NCBI GenBank assembly: GCA_035290965.1
Contig: DATDTD010000067.1
Coordinates: 1-57,138, forward strand
Reading direction: 5' to 3'
Origin: JAGVNX01 sp035290965
GTDB taxonomy: Archaea; Iainarchaeota; Iainarchaeia; Iainarchaeales; GCA-2688035
Length of the DNA stretch: 57,138 nt
The position numbers and the translations under genes were made by a program. The notes below the pieces were generated by a model. The model was given only the letters and a program-made list of their open reading frames with translations. It was not told the DNA's origin and did no database searches. Of this stretch, positions 30,172 through 37,957 are shown piece by piece. How positions within the stretch are numbered: position 1 is the first letter of the stretch; each line of letters begins with the position of its first letter.

Positions 30172-31365
30172 TCAGCAGCTTCCGCCGCTGGCGCTTCCGC
30201 CTGAATAGTCAGGGGAAAAAGAAGTATTTGCCTGTTCGTTTGAAAGTGTTGCAGAACATGCTCCCGGCTTTTCATTGAATCCTTCGCACAAAAGGTTTTT
30301 CACGTTTTCAGCAGACCTTGCATTGTAAGTAACTGCCTTTGCAGTTGCATATGCGAATTCCTCTGAAAGCGAATAATAATTTCCCGAAGAGCTGTATTGA
30401 AGCGTTGAATCCCCGTTAAGCACTACGCTCGGGGAAGCAAATGAAATTTCCGTAACTCCGTATTTCTGCGCAAGGCCTGCCTGCAGTGCTATTTCCCTGT
30501 CAAAGTCTGCCTGCGCGTATTTCAGTCCTTTCAAAGGGTCAGTCATGCATGTGTTAAGCGCTGTTTTGTCTATTCCTGCCGCCGCCAGTGCAGAATCAAC
30601 ATTTCCCGCTTTCATGTATTCTGAAACATAAGCCCAGTATTTTGTCGGCTGTTCTTCGCGGATGCAAATCTGGCGAAGATTTTCCTGCGCTTCTGCATCG
30701 CCGTGCATTGAAGTTATTTTTCCATTTACAACAGAGCCGAGATACAATACCTTTATGTTTTTCTCAAGCCCTGTTGCTATCGGCGCTAAAAGGCGCTGCA
30801 TCTGCAATCCATAAGGGCACTGTGAAACAATAAAAGCCTCCAGCAAAGGAGTATCGGATTTTTCAGGAGCCGCAAAGGAAAACTGCTGTCCCGTGCTTCC
30901 CGTGTCCTGCGGAACAGGAGTGTCCAGATCAAAAACCTGCGAGTTCGCAAGCATTGTTTTTGAGTCCTTTGAAACAAGCACTGCCAAAGAGCCCTGTTTT
31001 TCAGTTCCCTTCATAACGTCAAAGTTGACGGAGTACATGCCGTAATCTTCTGTTACATTTGAAAGCTGTGCAGCCAGGCCCTGGCTTGTAAAAAAATTGT
31101 CGTTCAGATAGGTTATTGTTTTTGCCCCTACTGCATCCGAGGAAACAGTGTTTGCGCCCGAAGCAGTAGCAGTAGCCAGCCCAACGCTTGGCAGGACAAT
31201 TGCGCCTGCCGCAAACCCTATTACGAGAAAAACAACCGCAATTCCCACAAAGGGCAGAATCTTGTTGTCAAGCTTGAAGCCGGAATCGGGCTTGGAATTG
31301 CTTTCCGCAAGCTTTGCCTGCGTGTTTGCCTTTTCTTCCTGGACAGCAGTGTTTTCTTCAGCCAA
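30172..31365 (-). CDS. Membrane-anchored GILT/DsbA-like thiol oxidoreductase
   Basis: A 397-residue protein. A Glu/Lys-rich cytoplasmic N-terminus is followed by one transmembrane helix at about residues 38-60 (LPFVGIAVVFLVIGFAAGAIVLP), an extracellular spacer domain (about 70-165) and a thioredoxin-fold domain from about 175. That domain has FIVSQCPYGLQMQRLL (C-P-Y-G) and SMHGDAEAQENLRQICI, close to the GILT pattern. FASPSVVLNG gives the cis-Pro. The protein ends in a Ser/Gly tail with a final Cys (SGGSASGGSC). It is expected to handle disulfides of secreted proteins outside the cell. Confidence 0.82.
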   Translation of the reverse strand: MAEENTAVQEEKANTQAKLAESNSKPDSGFKLDNKILPFVGIAVVFLVIGFAAGAIVLPSVGLATATASGANTVSSDAVGAKTITYLNDNFFTSQGLAAQLSNVTEDYGMYSVNFDVMKGTEKQGSLAVLVSKDSKTMLANSQVFDLDTPVPQDTGSTGQQFSFAAPEKSDTPLLEAFIVSQCPYGLQMQRLLAPIATGLEKNIKVLYLGSVVNGKITSMHGDAEAQENLRQICIREEQPTKYWAYVSEYMKAGNVDSALAAAGIDKTALNTCMTDPLKGLKYAQADFDREIALQAGLAQKYGVTEISFASPSVVLNGDSTLQYSSSGNYYSLSEEFAYATAKAVTYNARSAENVKNLLCEGFNEKPGACSATLSNEQANTSFSPDYSGGSASGGSC

Positions 31366-31449
31366 AAAATCGCCTAAAAAAAAATTAAACGAAAACCATT
31401 GGAAATTCAGTATTCTAGTATTTTGTTTTGAGTAGTGTTTAAAAACCTA

Positions 31450-31944
31450 TTATTTTGTTTTGGAAAAACCGTGCTTCAGAAAAACCAAATCTGTTCCCTC
31501 GTCAAAGCACTGGAATTCCCTGAAAACCCTTTTTGCCTGAGAAAGTTTCTTTGCCCTCTTGAAAAAAGAGACAGCGATTTTTGCATTTTTCCGCGAAACG
31601 CGCCTGATTTCCGAAAAAGCCTTTTTCAAATCCGCATGATGCAGTGCAGTAAGCGAAACAACAGCATCGAAGGAATTGCTTTTGAAAGGCAGTTCTTCTG
31701 CGCGCGCGCAGACGCGCAGGAATTTTTTCTCACTGCACTGCAGAAGCATTTCAAGGGAAGGGTCGAGAATTACTGCCTGCGTGTTCTGCGCAAAAGTCTC
31801 TGTTGCTGTTCCTGTTCCCGCGCCGATGTCTAACAGCCTTCCCTCAAAGGAAATTTTTGATTTTACAAAAGCCGCTTTTTTCAGCTGTTCCTCTGAATGC
31901 AGGGCATCATAGCTGCGCGCAATCCTTGAATAATATTCAGGCAC
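31450..31944 (-). CDS. Class I SAM-dependent methyltransferase (type 11)
   Basis: A 164-residue methyltransferase. The SAM-binding motif I is LLDIGAGTGTATETFA (about residues 37-52), motif II AVILDPS (about 58), motif III around ARAEELPFKSNSFDAVVSLTALHH (about 80-104), then EIRRVSRKNAKIAVSFF. It is short, essentially the catalytic core without an added substrate domain. The target is unknown (small molecule, quinone, lipid or RNA are all possible). It is divergent from the ABC exporter operon, with an inverted repeat right upstream of its ATG. Confidence 0.82.
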   Translation of the reverse strand: MPEYYSRIARSYDALHSEEQLKKAAFVKSKISFEGRLLDIGAGTGTATETFAQNTQAVILDPSLEMLLQCSEKKFLRVCARAEELPFKSNSFDAVVSLTALHHADLKKAFSEIRRVSRKNAKIAVSFFKRAKKLSQAKRVFREFQCFDEGTDLVFLKHGFSKTK

Positions 31945-31946
31945 AG

Positions 31947-32011
31947 AGCTATTCCTGCGGGAATAGCTATTTAAATATTTCCCAAAGGATATATCGGTAT
32001 CTATATATCGG
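31947..32011. promoter_or_regulatory. Divergent promoter region with inverted and direct repeats
   Basis: A 9-bp perfect inverted repeat AGCTATTCC (31947-31955)/GGAATAGCT (31960-31968) lies next to the methyltransferase ATG. AAATATTTAAATA (reverse-strand TATA) is at about 31967-31979. ATATATCGG occurs twice, at 31989-31997 and 32003-32011, 14 bp apart, upstream of the ABC ATPase. The repeats are candidate regulator sites, possibly for the PadR protein at 35477. Confidence 0.45.
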
Positions 32012-32030
32012 GTTTCAGGGAGAGATTTTT

Positions 32031-32756
32031 TTGCAGCCAGTGATTAAAGCAGAGCACGTTGACAAAATCTATAAGATCGGGCACCTTGAAGTTTCGGCTT
32101 TGAAAGACATCAATGTCCAGATCAATAAAGGAGACTTTGTTTCAATCATGGGGCACAGCGGAAGCGGAAAAACCACCCTGCTCCATGTGATAAGCGCACT
32201 CCTGCGCCCTACGCACGGAGAGGTTTTTATTTCGGGGCACCCGATTTCGGAAATGGACGATTCAGAGCTTGCTGTTGTAAGGGGGAAAAACATAGGCTTT
32301 GTTTTCCAGACCTTTAACCTTGTTTCAAGGCTTACTGCATTGGAGAATGTAATGCTTCCCCTCTGGTTTCAGGGAATTCCAAAGGAAAAAAGAAAAGGGA
32401 TTGCAATGGAATATCTTACAGAGGTTGGCCTGAAGGACAGAACCCATCATAAGCCGGGAGAGCTTTCGGGAGGGCAGAGGCAGAGAGTGGCGATTGCGCG
32501 CGCTCTTGCGGTTGATCCCGACATTATTGTTGCGGATGAACCTACGGGAAACCTTGATTCGCAGTCAGGGGCAAACATCCTTGAACTGATTGACAAGCTG
32601 CACAAGGAAAAGGGAAAAACAATTCTTGTAGTTACACATGAGAGATATGTTGCCGAGCGCGCTGACACTATTCTTCATATTACTGACGGAGAAATAATCA
32701 AAAGAGAAACAGAACATAAGGCAAGAAACGGAAAAATTCGGAGGGACTACAAATAA
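32031..32756 (+). CDS. ABC transporter ATPase, LolD/MacB type
   Basis: A 241-residue ABC ATPase. Walker A GHSGSGKTT (about residues 40-48), Q-loop VFQTFNLV, signature LSGGQRQRVAIARAL (about 145-159), Walker B IIVADEP with NLDSQSG, and the H-loop VVTHE are all present. TTG at 32031 is taken as start because GGGAG lies 8 nt upstream; GTG 32040 is an alternative. It is the first gene of a MacB-like exporter operon with an Ig-like surface protein, a permease and a PadR regulator. Family role: powering extrusion of lipoproteins, peptides or drugs. Confidence 0.9.
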   Translation: MQPVIKAEHVDKIYKIGHLEVSALKDINVQINKGDFVSIMGHSGSGKTTLLHVISALLRPTHGEVFISGHPISEMDDSELAVVRGKNIGFVFQTFNLVSRLTALENVMLPLWFQGIPKEKRKGIAMEYLTEVGLKDRTHHKPGELSGGQRQRVAIARALAVDPDIIVADEPTGNLDSQSGANILELIDKLHKEKGKTILVVTHERYVAERADTILHITDGEIIKRETEHKARNGKIRRDYK

Positions 32757-32813
32757 GCCTTTTCTTCCAAGGAAGAAAAGCCTTGGGAAAAGAACAATTT
32801 GCTGCGCAAATTG
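32757..32813. repeat. Two-hairpin repeat element, copy B (intercistronic)
   Basis: Directly after the ATPase stop: hairpin 1 CTTTTCTTCC/GGAAGAAAAG with an AA loop and an outer C-C mismatch, the shared TGGGAAAAGAA linker, then hairpin 2 CAATTTGC/GCAAATTG. It is homologous to 20823-20880, with compensatory changes in both stems. Further hairpins follow: AGCAAT/ATTGCT at 32836-32852 and one around 32871-32896. Confidence 0.8.
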
Positions 32814-32920
32814 AGGTTCGCTTCGCTCACATTTAAGCAATATTTGATTGCTTGACAGTTTTGGAAAAAGAGAATTTTTGCTATGCAAAAAGAATTCATA
32901 AACGCATTTGGAGGGATATC

Positions 32921-34153
32921 ATGAAAAAAATGTTTTTGGCTTTGTTCTGCGCAATGTTTTTTGCACAGCTTGTTTTTGGAGGTGTGATGCAGGTAAGCTC
33001 TACAAACCTTGACCCTGCGCCCGCAATTCCCGGGCAGTATCTTGATTTGTGGGTTCATTTGACAAACAATTCAAGGGACCCTGCAAACAATGCGTTTGTT
33101 AACCTGAAACTTGCGCAGTACGGCTATCAGACTGATTTTCCGTTCTCGCTTGCGCCGGATGATTCCGCAATGAGAGAGCTCGGGACAATAAACCCGAACC
33201 AGACAGTTGTTGTAAAATACAGTATTTTAGTGGATTCAAGCGCTCTTGAAGGCGTTTATACTGTTACGATTGAAGCCGGAGAATCCGGAAACCCAAAGAA
33301 TGCCACTCAGGTCAGCATAACAATTCTGAACAGGAAACCCGACATAAAAATAATTTCCTCTTCTCCCGACACTGCAAAAATAGGCAAGACTTTTTCGCTT
33401 GCAATTGAAATAAAAAACACTGGAAGCAGCAATGCCTTCGATGTTTCTCTCGGCGCGAGCGAGGAAAGGACTGTAACTTCAACAGGGGTTGTTGTGGAAA
33501 GAAGCATTATTCCATTGGGAGCCGCCTTTTCGTATCTTCCGCAGCTTAATGCTGGGGAAACAGCAACAGTAAACCTGAATTTTGTAGTAGACCCTGGAGC
33601 AGATGCATCCGGGCATTACATCCCGATCACAATAACTTTTCAGGATTCAAACAAAACAGAGTTTTCAGAAACAGGATACATAGGACTGAAGGTAGAGGAT
33701 GCCCCCGAGCTCGGGGCGACTGTTGCAGAGGCAAAGCCATTGCTTTCCCCGGGAACAATGGCTGCCCTGACAATAGACATTTATAACATCGGCGCGGGAA
33801 CAGCCCATGACCTGCTTGTTTCCGCGGATGTAAATTTCATGTCTCTGCAGAAAAGCGAGTTTTACATTGGCTCGCTTGATTCTGATAACTTTGATTCAGT
33901 CACTTTGAACGGGACAGTGAAAAGCTCTCTTCAGAGCGGAATGCAGAATGTAAACCTTACGCTTGTTTACAAGAATGCATTCGGCGAAACAACAACTGTC
34001 GAGAAAGCAGTCCCTGTAAGGATTTATTCCGCAGAGGAAGCCGCAATTGAAAGCGGCGCAACGGGATCGCCTGTCCTGCTCATAGTAATAGTAATCGTAA
34101 TAATAATCGCGGCTTACTGGCTTTTGCGGAGAAGGGGAAAAAAGCAGAAGTAA
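32921..34153 (+). CDS. Secreted Ig-like (CARDB/S-layer COG1361-like) exporter accessory protein
   Basis: A 410-residue surface protein. It has an N-terminal signal peptide MKKMFLALFCAMFFAQLVFGG, three or four CARDB/NEW3-like beta modules with repeated NTGSSNAFDVSL, NIGAGTAHDLLVS and NLKLAQYG patterns (about residues 30-370), and a C-terminal transmembrane helix SPVLLIVIVIVIIIAAYWLL followed by RRRGKKQK. It is therefore anchored with a cytoplasmic Lys/Arg tail. GGAGGG lies 8 nt before ATG 32921. It takes the position of the MacA-type adaptor between ATPase and permease, so it probably functions with them outside the membrane. Confidence 0.85.
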   Translation: MKKMFLALFCAMFFAQLVFGGVMQVSSTNLDPAPAIPGQYLDLWVHLTNNSRDPANNAFVNLKLAQYGYQTDFPFSLAPDDSAMRELGTINPNQTVVVKYSILVDSSALEGVYTVTIEAGESGNPKNATQVSITILNRKPDIKIISSSPDTAKIGKTFSLAIEIKNTGSSNAFDVSLGASEERTVTSTGVVVERSIIPLGAAFSYLPQLNAGETATVNLNFVVDPGADASGHYIPITITFQDSNKTEFSETGYIGLKVEDAPELGATVAEAKPLLSPGTMAALTIDIYNIGAGTAHDLLVSADVNFMSLQKSEFYIGSLDSDNFDSVTLNGTVKSSLQSGMQNVNLTLVYKNAFGETTTVEKAVPVRIYSAEEAAIESGATGSPVLLIVIVIVIIIAAYWLLRRRGKKQK

Positions 34154-34172
34154 TTGCAGTGCCGAAAACAGC

Positions 34173-34205
34173 GCCGGCATTCTGTTTTGAGCCGGCTTTT
34201 TTTTT
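34173..34205 (+). terminator. Intrinsic-terminator-like hairpin inside the exporter operon
   Basis: GCCGGC (34173-34178) and GCCGGC (34191-34196) form a 6-bp stem with a 12-nt loop followed by nine T. It lies between the Ig-like gene and the permease gene, so it may lower permease expression or mark an mRNA 3' end. Confidence 0.5.
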
Positions 34206-34246
34206 AATCACGGCATTGCACCAGAAAATTTTCGGGAAGTGTAACA

Positions 34247-35473
34247 ATGCAGGTTTCTTTTGAAGTCCTCGAGGTTGCGGCAAACAATCTCAGGCATCAG
34301 GGCCTGCGGACATATCTCACAATTTTGGGAGTAATCATTGGAATTGCCGCAATCGTTACTCTTGTTTCTCTTGGAAACGGGCTGAACAATGCTGTTGTGG
34401 AACAGTTTGAAAGGCTGGGCGCAAACACTGTTTTTGTCGCTCCCTCAGGAAGCTTTTCGGGCGGCGGTTCCGGCGGAGGGCTTAGGGCAATCGGAGATAC
34501 TGAAATTTCCAAGATACGCAGGATTTCCGAGGTTGAAAATGTTCTGGCGCCTCTTTCCGCAACAACTACTGTTGAATTTTCAAATGAAAAAATCAGCGGT
34601 TCTATTACAGGCTATGATCCCAAGGATGCGAAAAATCTTGAAAGCACGGGCTTTCTTGAAATAGGCGAGGGAAGGGAAATTACTAGCGCCGATACCTTTG
34701 CCGCAATAGTCGGCTTCAATATTGCGAACAGCGCATTCAAAAAGAAAATCCGCGTGCATGAAAACCTTATTATCGAGGGAAAATCCTTCAGGGTTGTGGG
34801 AATTGCAAAGGAAGCAAGCACTTCCTTTGGAGGGGGGCCGAATGTCAACAACACTATTTTTATTCCCGAAAAGGGCTTCAAGGCTATTTTTCCGGAAAAC
34901 TCAAAAGCCTATTTTTTGCTTGTCACTGTAAAAAGCCGCGATTTGGTTGATGCGGCAAAAACAAAGATTGAAAGGGTTTTCGAGCAGAAATACGGCCAGG
35001 ACCAGAAGGATTTTTCCGTTGTAACAAGCCAGCAGATTCTTGAAAGCATTGGGCAGGTTTTGGGCCTGATTCAATTGTTCTTAGCGGGGATAGCGGGAAT
35101 TTCTTTGCTTGTAGGCGGAATTGGAATAATGAACACAATGATAATGTCTGTAATGGAAAGGACATCTGAAATAGGAGTAATGAAGGCAATCGGCGCCACA
35201 AACCTTTTAATCCAGTCAATGTTTGTTGTTGAAGCAGGCTTAATTGGCTTGGTTGGAGGGGCAATCGGAGTAACCCTTGGATATGCCCTTGCTTTCGGCA
35301 TTGGAATTGTTGCAGGCGCAGTAGGATTCGCGCTTGCAGTTGAATTGCAGCCGCTGCTCATTGTGGGGGCGCTGCTTTTTTCAATGTTTGTCGGAATTGC
35401 CTCTGGCTTTTATCCCGCGAGAAGAGCTGCCTTGCTTGATCCTGTCGACGCGCTGAGAAGGGGCTCTGAATAA
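34247..35473 (+). CDS. MacB/FtsX-type ABC transporter permease
   Basis: A 408-residue permease with the MacB topology: one transmembrane helix near the N-terminus (TYLTILGVIIGIAAIVTLVSLG, about residues 23-44), a large extracellular MacB_PCD domain (about 45-270, Gly/Ser-rich SGGGSGGG loop), and three C-terminal helices (about 280-305, 325-355, 370-392). GIMNTMIMSVMERTSEIGVMKAIGATN is the family's coupling-helix signature, and PARRAALLDPVDALR ends the protein. It partners the ATPase at 32031 and would transmit ATP-driven movement outward. Confidence 0.92.
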   Translation: MQVSFEVLEVAANNLRHQGLRTYLTILGVIIGIAAIVTLVSLGNGLNNAVVEQFERLGANTVFVAPSGSFSGGGSGGGLRAIGDTEISKIRRISEVENVLAPLSATTTVEFSNEKISGSITGYDPKDAKNLESTGFLEIGEGREITSADTFAAIVGFNIANSAFKKKIRVHENLIIEGKSFRVVGIAKEASTSFGGGPNVNNTIFIPEKGFKAIFPENSKAYFLLVTVKSRDLVDAAKTKIERVFEQKYGQDQKDFSVVTSQQILESIGQVLGLIQLFLAGIAGISLLVGGIGIMNTMIMSVMERTSEIGVMKAIGATNLLIQSMFVVEAGLIGLVGGAIGVTLGYALAFGIGIVAGAVGFALAVELQPLLIVGALLFSMFVGIASGFYPARRAALLDPVDALRRGSE

Positions 35474-35476
35474 TAT

Positions 35477-36022
35477 ATGTTTCATTCCACTAATTTTTTC
35501 AGGGGGCAGCTGAAGTTTCTGCTTTTGTCAGCTTTGAGCAGAGAGGCAATGCACGGCTATAAGCTCATGGAAAAGATTGAAGAGGCAAGCATGAATCTCT
35601 GGAAGCCGGGAGCAGGGAGCCTTTATCCCGCGCTTGAAGAACTGAAAAAAGAAAAATTAATTATTGTAAAGGAAAACACTGTTTCTCACGGAAGAAAAAG
35701 AAAGGTTTACGAGATTACAAGGCTTGGAAGGAAAAAATTCCGCGAGCTTCAGAAAAAAGCCGCGCGTTTCCAGAAGGACTTTCTTGAAATGCACAAATCC
35801 AAGGAGCTTGAAAAATATTCCCATGAAGATTTTTTGTTTCTTTTTGAAAAAATGCGCGAATTGTTCAGCAAACAGCTTTCAAAATACAATTCCACTTTGT
35901 TGGAACTTGCAATGCTTTCGCGGCAGGGAAAAATCTCTTCCAAGCAGAAAAAGGAATTCGAACTTGCACTTGTTGATTTCCTTGAAAAAGTGGAAAAAAT
36001 CAATGCAAGCGCAAAAAAATAA
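35477..36022 (+). CDS. PadR-family transcriptional regulator
   Basis: A 181-residue winged-helix repressor. The PadR DNA-binding domain covers about residues 8-90: LKFLLLSALSREAMHGYKLMEKIEE, then PGAGSLYPALEELKKEKLI and the wing SHGRKRKVYEITRLGRKKF. The C-terminal helical part (about 95-178) is the dimerisation region. It starts 3 nt after the permease stop, so it is the last gene of the exporter operon and the likely autoregulator that senses the transported compound. Confidence 0.9.
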   Translation: MFHSTNFFRGQLKFLLLSALSREAMHGYKLMEKIEEASMNLWKPGAGSLYPALEELKKEKLIIVKENTVSHGRKRKVYEITRLGRKKFRELQKKAARFQKDFLEMHKSKELEKYSHEDFLFLFEKMRELFSKQLSKYNSTLLELAMLSRQGKISSKQKKEFELALVDFLEKVEKINASAKK

Positions 36023-36128
36023 TTTCCCACATACTTCCGGATTTTCGTTTCATGCTCTTCAAATTTTTGGCTAATTTTTTCGTGTCAAATCATGTTTATT
36101 GTATTGAGCAATATTTTGCATTATTGGG

Positions 36129-36177
36129 CATTATAATGCGCAAAAACGCATATTAAAAGTCAGTGGTTATTAACCAA
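36129..36177. promoter_or_regulatory. Two palindromes upstream of the second DUF4143 ATPase
   Basis: GCATTATAATGC (36129-36140) is a perfect 12-bp palindrome, and TGGTTA-T-TAACCA (36165-36177) a 13-bp one. The second abuts a TATA-like CTTTTTAAAAA at 36182-36192, 21 bp before the ATG. They are probably binding sites for a regulator. Confidence 0.45.
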
Positions 36178-36212
36178 TAGCTTTTTAAAAATGTCTATAG
36201 TTAGTATGTGCT

Positions 36213-37481
36213 ATGGATATTGAGGTTTTAAAGCGGATTATTGAAAGCCAACGGGAAGAGATAGAGGAGAAATTTGTCAAGGAGAATATTCTTGAACGGG
36301 AAGGTCTTGCGCTCGCAAAAAGTTTTCTCTCGTTTCCCAACGCGCTGGTAATTCTCGGGGTTAGGCGCAGTGGCAAGTCAATTTTTTCCATTTTGTTGGC
36401 TGGAGAACTAAAACAAAAGGCGGCTTATATTAATTTTGTAGATGAACGCTTGATAAGCATTAATACTGAAGATTTGGACGGGGTTTTACAGGCTTTTTAT
36501 GAGTTGTATGGGGACATAGATTTTATTATTTTGGATGAAATACAGCAAGTTAGCGGGTGGGAATTGTTTGCTAACCGGCTTAGGCGTACAAAAAAAGTTG
36601 TTATTACTGGGAGTGATTCGAAGCTTTTAAGCGGAGAATTAGCAACGCACCTTACTGGGCGGCATATTGCTTTTGTATTGTTCCCTTTTTCTTTTAGGGA
36701 AACAACTGACTTAAAAAAAGAAATTTATTCAACAAAAGAAATTGCAACTGCAAGGAACGAACTTAAAAAATTTGTTGAAGGAAGCGGGTTTCCTGAATTC
36801 AAAAAATTTGGCAAGCCAATAGTAAGGCAGATTTATGAGGATATTGTTACAAAGGACTGCATTCAAAGGCATAATATTAGGGAAGAAAAGGCCTTCAAAG
36901 AGCTTGCTTTTTACTTGACATCAAATTTTTCTTCCGAATTCACTTATTCTAAACTTGCAAAAATAGTTGGCTTAAAAGACACGAATACGGCAAAAAACTA
37001 TGTGCAATACCTGCAGGAATCTTATTTGTTAACAGTGATTGAAAGATTCTCTCCAAAACTAAAACAGCAAATAATTGCACCAAAAAAAGTTTACTGCATT
37101 GACCAGGGTTTTTGCAATTTTATAAGCTTCAACCTGTCAAAAAACTATGGAAAAACCTATGAAAACGTTGTTTGCATAGAACTATTAAGAAAAAAATCAA
37201 AAGATTCTGACATTGAAGTATATTATTGGAAAGACCATCAACAAAACGAAGTGGATTTTGTTGTCAAAAAAAATCGCCAAGTAAACCAATTAATCCAGGT
37301 ATGTTATAATCCGCTTGATGAGAACACCAAGGAACGCGAAACAAAATCTCTTATAAAAGCGGCAATAGAACTAAAATGCAAAAACCTGCTGATAATAACA
37401 TCAAACTACGAAGCCACAGAAACCAAAATGAAACGCAAAATAAAGTATGTTCCGCTCTGGAAATGGCTGCTTGAAAAATGA
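36213..37481 (+). CDS. AAA-type ATPase with C-terminal DUF4143 domain, second copy
   Basis: A 422-residue protein of the same family as the one at 3357. Walker A is GVRRSGKS (about residues 49-56), Walker B FIILDEIQQ (about 104-112), the VVITGSDSKLLSGELATHLTGRH segment at about 128-150, and the C-terminal VYYWKDHQQNEVDFVVKKNRQ (about 330-350) the DUF4143 core. A ~35-residue helical N-terminal extension precedes the ATPase. It is monocistronic, downstream of the exporter operon and upstream of the candidate toxin locus. Function is unknown. Confidence 0.85.
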   Translation: MDIEVLKRIIESQREEIEEKFVKENILEREGLALAKSFLSFPNALVILGVRRSGKSIFSILLAGELKQKAAYINFVDERLISINTEDLDGVLQAFYELYGDIDFIILDEIQQVSGWELFANRLRRTKKVVITGSDSKLLSGELATHLTGRHIAFVLFPFSFRETTDLKKEIYSTKEIATARNELKKFVEGSGFPEFKKFGKPIVRQIYEDIVTKDCIQRHNIREEKAFKELAFYLTSNFSSEFTYSKLAKIVGLKDTNTAKNYVQYLQESYLLTVIERFSPKLKQQIIAPKKVYCIDQGFCNFISFNLSKNYGKTYENVVCIELLRKKSKDSDIEVYYWKDHQQNEVDFVVKKNRQVNQLIQVCYNPLDENTKERETKSLIKAAIELKCKNLLIITSNYEATETKMKRKIKYVPLWKWLLEK

Positions 37482-37505
37482 TTGAACCTTTTTGTTTACT
37501 CTTTT

Positions 37506-37532
37506 TCAACCTCATTTATATTAATCGGTTAA
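37506..37532 (+). promoter_or_regulatory. 27-bp operator/promoter module, copy 1
   Basis: TCAACC ... GGTTAA with a 15-bp centre containing TTATATTAATC, a TATA-like element. It matches 37958-37984 at 23 of 27 positions. This copy precedes the structured RNA and the winged-helix gene at 37647. Confidence 0.6.
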
Positions 37533-37546
37533 GCCGAGTTTCTTTT

Positions 37547-37621
37547 AGAGCACCCAATTTTAGAGAGTTGGTGAGCCTGCTCTGCACGCGCTCTTTTTAG
37601 GGCGCGTGCCAATTTTTTTTT
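37547..37621 (+). ncRNA. Structured leader RNA ending in an intrinsic-terminator hairpin
   Basis: Stem AGAGCA (37547-37552)/TGCTCT (37578-37583) encloses CCAA/TTGG. Next comes the perfect stem GCACGCGC (37584-37591)/GCGCGTGC (37602-37609), followed by nine T at 37613-37621. The TATA-like centre of the 37506 module is about 25-30 bp upstream. It may be a small RNA or an attenuator that limits read-through into the winged-helix gene. No known riboswitch class is recognised. Confidence 0.45.
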
Positions 37622-37646
37622 CTCTTTTAGGGGTTGGGGAAAAGTC

Positions 37647-37937
37647 TTGAGAGCAAAAAAAAATTTGAATATTTTTGAGGTTGCGTGCCTGCGCCTCCTT
37701 GATAAAAAAATTTCTTCCTGCACTCCCGAACACTGCAGGGCTTTTTTGTATATCCTCAATTCTTCTTTTTACAAGTCCTCGCAGGAAATTTCTCTCGAAC
37801 TCAAAGTGCGCAACTCGCGCCTAGAAAAAATCCTTCAAACCCTCGCAAAAAAAGAGCTTGTCCAGAAAGCCGGCTGCCTTTACAAGCCAAAGCGCATAGA
37901 GGAAATAATCGCACAGATACAGCCCGAAAGGCGTTAA
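37647..37937 (+). CDS. Small winged-helix DNA-binding protein, candidate regulator of the toxin locus
   Basis: A 96-residue protein with a winged-helix pattern: NIFEVACLRLLDKKISS first helix, FYKSSQEISLELKVRNSRLEKILQTLAKKELVQKAG recognition region (about residues 42-77), and a short wing CLYKP. It begins at TTG 37647; no ATG gives a comparable product. It shares two things with the next gene: the 27-bp operator/promoter module and a GGTTGGGGAAA leader motif placed 4 nt before a TTG start. This is what would be expected if it controls itself and the operon beginning at 38028. Confidence 0.65.
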   Translation: MRAKKNLNIFEVACLRLLDKKISSCTPEHCRAFLYILNSSFYKSSQEISLELKVRNSRLEKILQTLAKKELVQKAGCLYKPKRIEEIIAQIQPERR

Positions 37938-37957
37938 ACCAATGGGTTGAACCAAAC

